A DNA stretch of 33,773 nucleotides from an uncultured Oscillospiraceae bacterium (GCA_900546265.1 URCA01000039.1:1-33773); one strand, 5' to 3'. Counted from the stretch's first letter, positions 8,445 through 15,483 are shown. Made by a program: numbers and translations. The notes: a model not told the origin generated them from the sequence alone.

Positions 8445-9047
8445 TTGCGATTCCTCCTTTCAAAAGTTCTGTAAATTCTCTCGTAAAGATAGACCTGCTG
8501 GAAGTCAGCCCGCTTTCGCGTAGGATACTGTTTCAATCCCTATCCGTCCTCATTACAAGGTCGGCATTCGCTTTTTCCAGCGTTCCTTACCCGCGTTTCT
8601 ATCGGCTTTCCTTGCGGTCAGCTTTCCGAATATACGGAGAGAGCGCGGGCTTAACACGTTTCACGTAATCAACCGTGTAGGTTAGGTGCCACCTATCCGC
8701 CGGCAGTCTTGTTTGTCCATGTGTTCCCAGCTTACAGGAGAACATCCGACTGCATACCTTTTGGTTCAGGCTTATCAGCAACTTTAGCCTGGTTCCCACT
8801 AACGACGTTTAACAGCGATTTACTTACATTCACCATACTACACAAGCCAAGCTCCCCAGCCGGACGTTGCTTCCAGCTTTTTGCCTCTGCCTCGCGGTTT
8901 CGGCTTGACCCTTTCGGGAGGGCTACCTTTTCTCGTCATGCTGCCTCACGACCGTTGCCAGCCGCTTCGGTGACGATAGGCTACTGCTAATGGAATAACA
9001 GGTTCGGTCAGCGCCGAACAGTTTAATTACGCGACCTCGTGTCGCGC
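8445..9047 (-). ncRNA. Group II intron domains I-III (structured RNA, no gene)
   Basis: These 603 nt between the 5' splice site and the maturase start hold the intron ribozyme scaffold. Reading frames on either strand here are not genes. At the 5' end GCGCGAC-ACGA-GGTCGCG forms the first hairpin. The candidate EBS1 sequence GTATGC is at 8752-8757. Confidence 0.85.
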
Positions 9048-9674
9048 ATATGCCAGCGGGTTATAGTGCATACTGCGGGAAAAATCAATGGTGTTGAACA
9101 CCTTGATTTTGTATTCCCGCCGCTGAAGAAAATGCCCCACCTGCGACAGTACCCCACCCTTGGGATCAACACATACATAAGAGGAATGGGCTTGGAGCAA
9201 CTGCGGGATCAGCCAGAACCGGGTTTTCCCGGAGCCTGACGAGCCGATCACACAGCAGTTGAGCGTCCGGGCGTTGGCGGGATTGCTTGGCCGGGTGTTG
9301 GTGGTGAGAAATTCGGTGGCGGTGAGAATGATGTTATTCTCGAACTTCGGATCAATGAAGGGTTTGATGTCGGCGGGTGTACCCCACCGGGCCGATCCGT
9401 ATTCCTCATCCCGCCGGAACTTTTTGGCGTTCTTTCCCTTGATATACACGGTCAGCCGGATCGCCGCCGCCCCGGCCAGTCCCACCAGCCAATCGAAAAG
9501 GGCTGTCGGCAGGATGGTTCCAAATGCCGGGCCGACAGCTGCCGGTATTCCTATGAGCTTATGGGCAAAATCCGTCCCTGACGCAAGGCGGTAGGCTTCA
9601 CCCAGCTGCGCAAAGCCCCAAAAGACAAACAGGTACGGGAGGAGGGACAGCAGTTTTTTGCTATGGCCGTTTAT
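9048..9674 (-). CDS. VirD4/TraG-type coupling protein, 5' exon (N-terminal 209 aa), apparent ATA start
   Basis: Exon 1 encodes the membrane anchor and nucleotide-binding start of the coupling protein. Two hydrophobic segments (about residues 8-22 and 44-75) are followed by EYGSARWGTPADI and the Walker A motif GSSGSGKT at 144-151; the exon ends with ...MHYNPLAY at the intron. There is no ATG, GTG or TTG in frame before a GTG at 9485, which would remove the first membrane helix. An ATA at 9672-9674, five bases after AAGGAAG, stands exactly where an ATG would overlap the pcfB stop, and gives an N-terminus (x-NGHSKKLLSLLPYLFVFW) that looks right for the family. I therefore place the start there. 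Translation from unspliced mRNA would stop seven codons into the intron region (YARHEVA). Confidence 0.82.
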
Positions 9675-10141
9675 CGTTCTTCCTTCACCGCCTCTCTTGT
9701 CCGCTTGCGCTCCGGGCTCCGGTTCTGGACGAACTCTCTGAATTTCCGCAGCTGGCGAAGGAGAGAGGGCTTGTCCTGCTCTTTTGCCATTACCCGCCTG
9801 GTGTATTCGGAAAAGGCTGCCGTGATGGCGTCGGCCTGTCCCGCTTTGAAAAATAACAGATAGTCCTTTGTACCGACCTTATGAAAGGCGTAATCCACGC
9901 CCCATTTCCGGGCGATCCGGTCGAACTGCCCGGCATCTCCCTTCAACGGGATACTGTTGGTGGAGCCGCCATGCCCCATAAGCTGCCGGACGGTCTGTCT
10001 GCCGTGCGGGGCCAGCGCCGCCTGCCGCTGCTTCTTCCACATCGCCAGGCACTTGGAAAAGGTATCGGCCAGTACCCGGCCAGTGAGCTTAGCGGTTTTG
10101 ATTGACAAGGCCACAGTGCGCTCGTTTACTTCATCCTGCAT
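9671..10141 (-). CDS. PcfB-family protein (DUF3801)
   Basis: The 156-residue product begins MQDEVNERTVALSIKTAKLT, like PcfB of pCF10 and its homologues in Tn1549-type elements. PcfB is known to bind the relaxase PcfG and the coupling protein PcfC and helps dock the transfer intermediate. The protein is soluble, mixed alpha/beta, with a very basic C-terminal tail (from about residue 130, rich in Arg and Lys). It lies directly before the coupling-protein gene and its stop TAA overlaps the apparent start of that gene. AAAGGG upstream of the ATG is a modest ribosome site. Confidence 0.88.
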   Translation of the reverse strand: MQDEVNERTVALSIKTAKLTGRVLADTFSKCLAMWKKQRQAALAPHGRQTVRQLMGHGGSTNSIPLKGDAGQFDRIARKWGVDYAFHKVGTKDYLLFFKAGQADAITAAFSEYTRRVMAKEQDKPSLLRQLRKFREFVQNRSPERKRTREAVKEER

Positions 10142-10161
10142 AGTAAAAGTTCACCCTTTCA

Positions 10162-10184
10162 CTTCGGGCCAAGTTGGCCCGAGG
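10162..10184. repeat. Palindromic unit, copy 1 (CTTCGGGCCAA type)
   Basis: CTTCGGGCCAAGTTGGCCCGAGG forms a tight hairpin in the 50-nt gap between ardA and pcfB. A near-identical unit preceded by the same TTTCA occurs at 11518-11540 just after the parB stop. Confidence 0.7.
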
Positions 10185-10191
10185 CTATGGT

Positions 10192-10893
10192 CTATCGCTC
10201 GGTGTGGGAGTCCATCGCTATATCTCTGTCTCCTTGTTCAGCGGCTGGAGCCTCCCGGTATTGTTTCAGAGCTTTCAGTATGGAGCGTTCCTCCTTCCTT
10301 TCGGGATACGCAAACACACGGTATTCGTCTGGAATTTCATCGATTCCGGCGTAATACTCAATGAAGCGCCCACCATCGTTTGTAATGAAGCCGCTGCTGG
10401 CAAAGGTGCAGCTGCTGTTCAGAACAATATCTCTCCCGTAGGCTTCATACTCGATGCTTTCAGGAATTTGCAAGGCATCCAAATCGTCCACATAGTACCG
10501 GCCTAAATCCTCCTCGTCCGCAATATCGGGATAGAAGTCATAATCGTCGAGATTTTGCGTCAGATTGATAAGCTCCTGCACACTTCCGCAGTAATCGCCC
10601 AGCTCCAACGCCGCTTCAAACTTGGACAGCTCGCCCCGGTCATCCAGTTCTTCCAGCAGGGCAGCCAGATAATTGAGTTCGTCGATGCTTTCATACTCGC
10701 CTAAATTTTCGGTAAGACCGGCAATGTCGGATTCATAGTCGGTAATAAAGAGTTCTTCATACCGCTTTCCATCCACACCGATCCGGGCCAGTAAAGCCTG
10801 CACCTCCTCCGTGGTAGCGGGAAACGCCAAATATTCACCTACCAGCTCGCCCTCGTTGTATTTGCCGAGATTTGTTATATACGCTTTAAGCAT
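10192..10893 (-). CDS. ardA: Antirestriction protein ArdA
   Basis: A 233-residue, strongly acidic protein (runs such as DYDFYPDIADEEDLG) beginning MLKAYITNLGKYNEGELVGEYL, the typical ArdA start. ArdA proteins mimic the bend and charge of B-form DNA and block type I restriction enzymes, protecting single-entry DNA after transfer. The three-part fold is suggested by the N-terminal LGKYNEG.GEW-like stretch, the central helical acidic part, and the EYYAGIDEIPDEYRVF-like C-terminal region (given in short pieces). The ATG overlaps the end of the DUF7768 gene by 8 nt. The last 25 residues (EAPAAEQGDRD...) look like a flexible tail. Confidence 0.92.
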   Translation of the reverse strand: MLKAYITNLGKYNEGELVGEYLAFPATTEEVQALLARIGVDGKRYEELFITDYESDIAGLTENLGEYESIDELNYLAALLEELDDRGELSKFEAALELGDYCGSVQELINLTQNLDDYDFYPDIADEEDLGRYYVDDLDALQIPESIEYEAYGRDIVLNSSCTFASSGFITNDGGRFIEYYAGIDEIPDEYRVFAYPERKEERSILKALKQYREAPAAEQGDRDIAMDSHTER

Positions 10894-11236
10894 GGGATTC
10901 CCGGCCCTGCTGCTTAACGGTGACGATGCCGGTCAATGTGGTGGCGGTAATCCCCAAACGCTGGGCTACGGCAATGTCGTTTTTCACATCTTCATCCGCA
11001 GCCCCGCCGCATACCACCAGCACATGGGATCGCCGGAGTAAATCCCGGCGCATATCAATCCCGTCCTTATGCTCCTGCGGAATGGCGTCATTGATATACA
11101 GCGGAAGATACAACAGGGGGCAAATCGGTGAGAAACCGGCTTCATAGACTGTCCGGCAATATCCGGCAGCCCGTTTTCGATCAGCCTCCTTGTCGCCGCT
11201 CCATGCGGCGGTGATGTAGGCCAATGGTCGTTTCAT
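10886..11236 (-). CDS. DUF7768-type protein of Tn1549-like elements
   Basis: The 116-residue product starts MKRPLAYITAAWSGD and contains a Rossmann-like pattern: strand (AYITAAW), helix with YCRTVYEAGF, the SPICPLLYLPLY segment, then DMRRDLLRRSHVLVVCGG and NDIAVAQRLGITATTL. This resembles the nucleoside 2-deoxyribosyltransferase-like DUF4406/DUF7768 group, but I see no firm catalytic set, so no activity is assigned. I chose ATG 11236 (GGAG about eleven bases upstream); longer frames to 11329 run through an intergenic palindrome and are unlikely. Its end overlaps the ardA start by 8 nt, implying coupled translation. Confidence 0.82.
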   Translation of the reverse strand: MKRPLAYITAAWSGDKEADRKRAAGYCRTVYEAGFSPICPLLYLPLYINDAIPQEHKDGIDMRRDLLRRSHVLVVCGGAADEDVKNDIAVAQRLGITATTLTGIVTVKQQGRESHA

Positions 11237-11322
11237 AATATGTGTGCTCCTTTCACATCTGTATTTTTTAAGGGTACGACAGCCCACCCCTTCCGTCCCC
11301 GCCCGGACTTGGGCGGGGAAAC

Positions 11323-11483
11323 GGCTCAAGGGAATATCCCCGTCGCTCGCCGCCTTGAAGCACAGCCGGGGAAGGCGGTCAAAGGGTGGAGCCTATGGCT
11401 TCCACCGCCTGCGGCGGCAAGCCCTTGACGGCCTTCTCCTGCTGCGCTATAGGAAATCCGGCGACGGGGAATATCCTTTGAGC
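11323..11483. repeat. Large nested palindrome between parB and the DUF7768 gene
   Basis: The 306-nt gap 11237-11542 has no convincing gene but carries nested inverted repeats. Outer arms are 11323-11345 (GGCTCAAGGGAATATCCCCG...) and 11462-11483 (CGACGGGGAATATCCTTTGA...), middle arms 11372-11386 (AAGGCGGTCAAAGGG) and 11422-11435 (CCCTTGACGGCCTT), and a central hairpin GTGGAGCC-TAT-GGCTTCCAC at 11386-11405. The whole could fold as one structure of about 160 nt in RNA or extrude as a cruciform in DNA. A smaller hairpin, CGGGGC/GCCCCG, lies at about 11492-11507. Function unknown. Confidence 0.75.
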
Positions 11484-11517
11484 TTCGGGGTACGGGGCAG
11501 AGCCCCGCAGGCTTTCA

Positions 11518-11540
11518 CTTCGGGCCAACTTGGTCCGAAG
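11518..11540. repeat. Palindromic unit, copy 2 (CTTCGGGCCAA type)
   Basis: CTTCGGGCCAACTTGGTCCGAAG lies two bases after the parB stop. It differs from the copy at 10162-10184 in a few bases, with paired changes in the second arm. It lacks a T-run on the transcribed strand, so it is not an ordinary terminator; it may protect the mRNA 3' side or act as a processing point. Confidence 0.7.
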
Positions 11541-11542
11541 CC

Positions 11543-12937
11543 TTACTTTTCCTTGGCAGCTGCCTTTTCCGGTCGGGTCTGCTCCTTCTGCTGTCCCTTC
11601 CAGTCATCCAGCAGCTTGATGATCTGCTCCTTCATTTCCTTCGGGGTCTTGTCTTTTCCAAAATATTTGTCCAGCTCCGCACCTGAAATAATCACCCTGT
11701 CAACCTCCTTTTTTTCTTCCAGCATGATGCCGTCGATCATATCGCCGTTCAAAAGTCCCTTTTTGTCCAGTTCCCGCATCCGCTGGGCCTGTGCCAACGA
11801 CGGCGTTGACTGTTGACCCTCGATGGCAACGGCGATATATTCCTGATTTTTAGGGCGGATGTAGGAAAGCTCCACAGCGGGGGTAAAGGAAATCTTGAGG
11901 GCTTTACCGTCGTCTGTCATTTTTCCGTCCACCAGCTCCTGTATGGGCTTGATGAGCGATGTCAGGGCAATGTGACGCTGCACCTGCTTGACGCTCATGC
12001 CGTTACGTTCTGCGACAATTTCATTCGAGCGTTTGTCAATGTCGGCGGTGAAATCCTTACCGTCCAATGCCTGACGTGCCCCTTGGTGTTTAATAGAATC
12101 CAGCTGCTTTTTTAACGCCCGAGCCAGCTCCATAACCGTAATTTCCCGGTTATTGACGTTATCCTCAACCATCTGCTGAATGGCCTGATCGTCATTCAGC
12201 TCACGGATGATACACGGCGTATAGGGGATTTCAGCCTCGATACCGCCTGCATCACGGCGATGGCCGGATACGATTTCATAACCGTCCTTGCCGTTGGGAC
12301 GGACGATGACAGGCTGCGTCACTCCATGCGCCCGGATACTGGCGACAAAAGCCTTGAATTTTGCCGTGGTTTTATCTACGTTGAAGGGGTGATCCTTAAA
12401 CGGGTGCAGTTTCTCATGAGGGATGCGCACCACCTGCTCAACCTCCGGGGCCACCCACGGCTTCACCGGCTTATCCGATTTGGGAATACCGTATTTTTCA
12501 CGCAGCTCCTGTTCCAGCTTTTTCTTCTTTTCTGCCAGGCTGACATCGGAGGCTGCTGGGAGCACCTTTTCAGGGGCTTTTTTGGAAGTGTCCGGCTTCG
12601 CCACTGGCTTTTTCGGCTCCGGGGTCAACATGGTTGGTCGAGCCTGCCCCGGCTGCTTTGCAGCTCCCTTCGCCACCTTTTCCGCTGCGAGCTTGTCAAT
12701 CATGGCCCCGGTAATTTCAATTACATTGCCGGGACGGGATTTTTCATCCTTGACTACTGGCTTGGCCTTTTCATCTGTGACGGGGGGAGCGCCTTTCTCG
12801 GGAGCCTTTTTTACGGGCTCCGACACCGGGGCTACAGCCTTCGGCTCCGGCGCAGGCGGCTCTACTGATTTGCCGGGAATGGGCGGGGCATTCTTTTCTT
12901 TTTCCTCCGGTGTTGTTTTCTTCGGTTCATCTGCCAT
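11543..12937 (-). CDS. ParB/Spo0J-like DNA-binding protein with long low-complexity N-terminus
   Basis: A 464-residue protein. Residues 1 to about 160 are rich in Pro, Ala, Lys and Glu and probably disordered. The ParB N domain follows: IPHEKLHPFKDHPFNVD, then the nucleotide-binding motif region GYEIVSGHRRDAGG, and VEDNVNNREITVMELARALKKQ. A helix-turn-helix near 305-335 (NEIVAERNGMSVKQVQRHI) fits the ParB central DNA-binding domain. In chromosomes and plasmids ParB binds parS and clamps DNA using CTP; in Tn1549-type elements the first gene of the transfer operon encodes such a protein, with a likely role in element maintenance or regulation. I chose ATG 12937 with AAGGAGG eight bases upstream; the frame extends further up but through a terminator hairpin. 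Confidence 0.9.
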   Translation of the reverse strand: MADEPKKTTPEEKEKNAPPIPGKSVEPPAPEPKAVAPVSEPVKKAPEKGAPPVTDEKAKPVVKDEKSRPGNVIEITGAMIDKLAAEKVAKGAAKQPGQARPTMLTPEPKKPVAKPDTSKKAPEKVLPAASDVSLAEKKKKLEQELREKYGIPKSDKPVKPWVAPEVEQVVRIPHEKLHPFKDHPFNVDKTTAKFKAFVASIRAHGVTQPVIVRPNGKDGYEIVSGHRRDAGGIEAEIPYTPCIIRELNDDQAIQQMVEDNVNNREITVMELARALKKQLDSIKHQGARQALDGKDFTADIDKRSNEIVAERNGMSVKQVQRHIALTSLIKPIQELVDGKMTDDGKALKISFTPAVELSYIRPKNQEYIAVAIEGQQSTPSLAQAQRMRELDKKGLLNGDMIDGIMLEEKKEVDRVIISGAELDKYFGKDKTPKEMKEQIIKLLDDWKGQQKEQTRPEKAAAKEK

Positions 12938-12963
12938 ACGTTGTTCCTCCTTCGTGTTGACAT

Positions 12964-12994
12964 AAAAAAAGAGCCAAACCTTTCGGCTTGGCTC
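12964..12994 (-). terminator. Terminator-like hairpin in the parB leader
   Basis: On the minus strand GAGCCAA (12988-12994) pairs with TTGGCTC (12971-12977) and is followed by seven T (12964-12970). It lies 27 nt before the parB start codon, so it either ends an upstream transcript or acts as an attenuator for the transfer operon. Confidence 0.7.
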
Positions 12995-13029
12995 CGATGG
13001 GAAACTTCCTCCCTTCCGCTTCACAACGG

Positions 13030-13061
13030 AAAACGCCGTCCGTAGTTTTACTCGGACGGCG
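13030..13061 (-). terminator. Second terminator-like hairpin in the parB leader
   Basis: A perfect 9-bp stem CGCCGTCCG/CGGACGGCG (13034-13042, 13053-13061) with a ten-base loop is followed on the minus strand by TTTTCC. It stands about 40 nt before the other leader hairpin. The T-run is short. Confidence 0.5.
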
Positions 13062-13108
13062 CTTCCTGTAATGTGATAGCTGTTATTTGTTTATCCCGAT
13101 TTCCGGCT

Positions 13109-13114
13109 ATTATA
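13109..13114 (-). promoter_or_regulatory. Possible -10 element of the transfer operon
   Basis: A perfect TATAAT on the minus strand lies upstream of both leader hairpins. No good -35 is found at 16-18 bp (CCTGTG at 17 bp), so if used it would need an activator. It is the only promoter-like sequence between parB and the chromosome genes. Confidence 0.4.
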
Positions 13115-13184
13115 GTCACTTTCTTTTTAGCACAGGTTCCCCCTCCACACCTCCCCTTCCCTCCGGGTACTTCTTTGACAGCCT

Positions 13185-13216
13185 GAAAAAAACGGGCCGA
13201 AACGGCCCGTTTTTTC
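13185..13216. terminator. Bidirectional rho-independent terminator
   Basis: CGGGCCG-AAA-CGGCCCG (13193-13209) is flanked by seven A and six T. It directly follows the stop codon of the lipoprotein gene and could also stop transcripts from the other side. Confidence 0.9.
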
Positions 13217-13756
13217 TTATAGCTTATCCAGCACGAGGGAGGCCAGCTGCCGGGCCCCCAGGAGGTTGGCGTTGTCCTCGCTTACGCCGTGGATATCCAC
13301 CACAATGCTCGCCATATACCCCTTCCCGTAAAGGATCAGTTCCTTGTTCTCCTGGCTCCAGAAGGCGGCGTCCGCCAGGTTGGGCGCTTCTTCCAGGTCG
13401 GTATAGGTTTCCCGGATGACGGCCAATTGGACGTCGAAGACCTCCCGGGTCACCTCGTTAAGGGTGATGTCGGCGGTGGTCAGAGCGTCTTCCGACTCGA
13501 AATGGGCCGTGACCTCCTCGTAAATCTGGGGGCCGGTTACTTCCGTCGCCAGGGCGTCGGAAACCTGCTGCGCCGTCAGCAGCGTGGCCATATCCACCGA
13601 AAGCAGCGGAGGCACGCTGATGAGGCCCAGGCTCTCTCCCCCGTCGCTCGAGGTAGCGGCGGGCTGATGGCAGCCAGCCAGCGCGGCGGCCAGCAGGCTC
13701 GCGAGCAAAAGGCACAGCGCCGCCATGTGCAGGCGCAGACACCGGATATTCGTCAT
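13217..13756 (-). CDS. Putative lipoprotein of unknown function
   Basis: A 179-residue protein with a type II signal peptide: Arg-containing start, hydrophobic core LCLLLASLLAAALAGC and lipobox Cys at about residue 29, so it should be lipid-anchored on the outer face of the membrane. After a Ser/Gly-rich linker, the mature part is acidic and helical, with LLTAQQVSDALATEV, then a beta-rich ending that includes ELILYGKGYMASIVVDIHG. I recognise no known domain. The ribosome site GGAAGG lies eight bases before the ATG. It has its own terminator and appears to be a single-gene unit at the edge of the mobile element. Confidence 0.82.
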   Translation of the reverse strand: MTNIRCLRLHMAALCLLLASLLAAALAGCHQPAATSSDGGESLGLISVPPLLSVDMATLLTAQQVSDALATEVTGPQIYEEVTAHFESEDALTTADITLNEVTREVFDVQLAVIRETYTDLEEAPNLADAAFWSQENKELILYGKGYMASIVVDIHGVSEDNANLLGARQLASLVLDKL

Positions 13757-13860
13757 AGGTTCAACCTTCCGTTCCTTGAAATTCCATGTAGGCCAAGCAA
13801 GAGCTTGCTTCTATTGTACCATACGGCCGCGGGCAGGACAAGCCCGCCTTGCTGGAAACG

Positions 13861-14970
13861 CTACAGCAGCAGAAGAGCCCCGCCGCCCAGCACCAGGAGA
13901 AAGACCGCGTTAACGGCGGTGAACACCAGAAAATAGCGTCCGCCGCGCGCGCCCGGGGCGCGGGCGTACAGGCGCAGGGAAATGAGGCTGGCCATGGAGG
14001 CCACCAGGGTGCCCAGGCCGCCGATATTGACCCCGACGAGCAGGGGCTTCCAATTTTCGGTGAAGCCGGAGAGCAGCAGAGCGGCGGGGACGTTGCTGAC
14101 TGCCTGGCTGGCCAGGATGGAAACCGGCAGTTCCCGGCCCACCAGCAGGCGGGACAGGATGTCCCGGACGACGGGCAGGGAGCCAAGGTTGCCCACCAGG
14201 ATGAAAAAGAAAACGAAGGTGGCGAACAGGCTGTAATCGATCGAGCGGAACAGGCGGCGATCCGCGACGGCCACGGCGGCGACGGTCGCCCCCAGCACCA
14301 GCCACCAGGGAAGCAGGCGGAACACGGCCAAGAGGCTGAGCAGAAACACCGCGCCGTAAAACAGGGCGGTGCGCCGGGAGATAGGGCCGGACGCAGGCAG
14401 ATAAGGCACCGGGGTGCGCGGCAGACGGGACAGGCCCACGGCCAGCACCGTCAGCAGAAGGCCCGCGGCCCACACCGGGGCGGTCACGGCGAAAAACTCG
14501 CCGGCACCGATCCCATAGCGGGCGTAGAGATACAGGTTCTGCGGGTTGCCCACCGGGGTAAGCATGCTGCCGAGATTGGCGGCCACCGTTTCCATGACCA
14601 CCACAAAGATCCGGTGCCGCTGCTCCAGCCCCTCCAACAGCAGCAGGGTCAGGGGCACGAAGGTGATGAGGGCCACGTCGTTGGTGATCAGCATGGCGGA
14701 CAAAAAGCAGAGCAGGGTCAGAAACAGAGACAGGGACTTGACGTGGCGGGCCCGGGCGGAAAGCCGGCGGGCGACCACCACGAACACCCCCGCCCCCGAC
14801 AGGCCGGCCACCGCCGCCATCAGGCAGAACAGGATGCCAAGGGTGCGAAAATCGATATACTGAAGATACGCCGCCGAAGGGGGCGCAAAGCACGCGGAAA
14901 CCAGCGCGAGGAGCACCGAGGCCAGGAGCACCGGCTCCTGTTTTACAAAACCAAGCAGCCGCTGTTTCAA
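13861..14970 (-). CDS. SLC13/ArsB-NhaD superfamily anion permease
   Basis: A 369-residue, highly hydrophobic protein with about ten membrane helices. Two repeats of the ion-transporter fold show: the first with SAMLITNDVALITFVPL and the GNPQNLYLYAR re-entrant motif, the second with QAVSNVPAALLLSGF near residue 290. These Asn-Pro/Asn-Val-Pro motifs are hallmarks of the DASS/ArsB-like group that moves anions such as dicarboxylates, arsenite or sulfate. The substrate cannot be told from sequence. The TTG start (14970) overlaps the TGA stop of the deacylase gene as TTGA, so translation is coupled to it. At 369 residues it is short compared with common 420-450-residue members. Confidence 0.87.
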   Translation of the reverse strand: MKQRLLGFVKQEPVLLASVLLALVSACFAPPSAAYLQYIDFRTLGILFCLMAAVAGLSGAGVFVVVARRLSARARHVKSLSLFLTLLCFLSAMLITNDVALITFVPLTLLLLEGLEQRHRIFVVVMETVAANLGSMLTPVGNPQNLYLYARYGIGAGEFFAVTAPVWAAGLLLTVLAVGLSRLPRTPVPYLPASGPISRRTALFYGAVFLLSLLAVFRLLPWWLVLGATVAAVAVADRRLFRSIDYSLFATFVFFFILVGNLGSLPVVRDILSRLLVGRELPVSILASQAVSNVPAALLLSGFTENWKPLLVGVNIGGLGTLVASMASLISLRLYARAPGARGGRYFLVFTAVNAVFLLVLGGGALLLL

Positions 14971-15452
14971 CCGGCACTCACCGGCTCTTTCGGCTTGCAG
15001 ACGTCGATCCAGCCCTGGGAATTCGACAGCTTTTCCAGCTCCTCGCAGGTCAGGCGGATGGCGGAGTTGGCGCTGCCGCAGGCCGGATAGACCGCGTCGA
15101 AGCGCCGCAGAGAGATATCCAGGTATACCCGGGCGCCCGCGGGATTGGCGAAGGGGCAGACCCCGCCGGGGGCGTGGCCGGTCAGGGGCTCCACATCCTC
15201 GGGGGCCAGCATTTTGGCCTTTCTGCCGAACTGGGCCTTGAATTTGGCGTTGTCGATTTTCACGTCCCCGGCAGCGAGGATCAGCAGGCAGCCGTCGTCG
15301 CCATACAGGGAGATGGTTTTGGCGATGCGGGCCGGGTCGGTGCGCAGGGCCGCGGCGGCCAGTTCCACGGTGGCGCTGGACACGTCAAACTCCTGCACGT
15401 CCCCGTCCCGGCCAAAGGCCTTGAGGTATTCCTTGACTTTTTCGATGGCCAT
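14967..15452 (-). CDS. YbaK/EbsC-type aminoacyl-tRNA deacylase
   Basis: The 161-residue protein belongs to the YbaK/ProX editing family: segments RIAKTISLYGDDGCLLILAAGD, the GRKAKMLAPEDV region, and the TGHAPGGVCPFAN signature, which surrounds the substrate pocket (quoted here in pieces). Such free-standing enzymes hydrolyse mischarged Cys- or Ala-tRNAPro. The lysine of KIDNAKFKAQFG fits the conserved catalytic Lys position. I chose ATG 15452 (MAIEKVKEYL); a start four codons upstream has no room for its ribosome site. It is co-translated with the anion permease. Confidence 0.9.
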   Translation of the reverse strand: MAIEKVKEYLKAFGRDGDVQEFDVSSATVELAAAALRTDPARIAKTISLYGDDGCLLILAAGDVKIDNAKFKAQFGRKAKMLAPEDVEPLTGHAPGGVCPFANPAGARVYLDISLRRFDAVYPACGSANSAIRLTCEELEKLSNSQGWIDVCKPKEPVSAG

Positions 15453-15483
15453 GAGAAGCCACATCCTTTCACGTGTGTATAAA

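Larger units (their letters stand above)
6667..9047 (-). mobile_element. Group II intron inserted in the coupling-protein gene (2,381 nt)
   Basis: The 5' end is GCGCGAC (9047 downward), a variant of the GUGYG consensus; the 3' end is CCGAC at 6667, with the AY ending. Boundaries were set by rejoining the reading frame of the host gene: GCATAT and ATCCAT fuse to give ...NPLAY-IHSEKD..., exactly as in uninterrupted family members. A 34-nt domain V lies at 6708-6741 and a domain VI hairpin at about 6671-6704. The encoded maturase occupies domain IV. The last six exon bases GCATAT can pair with GTATGC at 8752-8757 (one G-U pair), about 290 nt into the intron, a likely IBS1/EBS1 contact. The intron appears complete and able to splice, which is needed for conjugation. 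Confidence 0.93.

Noticed and set aside
8709..8990. 93-codon open frame inside the intron
   Set aside because: It lies in the ribozyme domain I-III region on the opposite strand to the intron; no ribosome site or family.
5539..9674. Coupling-protein gene as a pseudogene
   Set aside because: The interruption is a group II intron with intact domains V and VI and a frame-perfect exon junction, so a spliced product is expected; only the ATA start remains a doubt.
11244..11816. 190-codon open frame on the plus strand
   Set aside because: It crosses the nested palindrome and the antisense of parB; no sensible protein features.
13796..13811. AAGCAAG-AG-CTTGCTT as a terminator of the anion permease
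   Set aside because: The loop is only two bases and there is no T-run on the minus strand.
13849..15090. 413-codon open frame on the plus strand
   Set aside because: Antisense to the anion permease and the deacylase.
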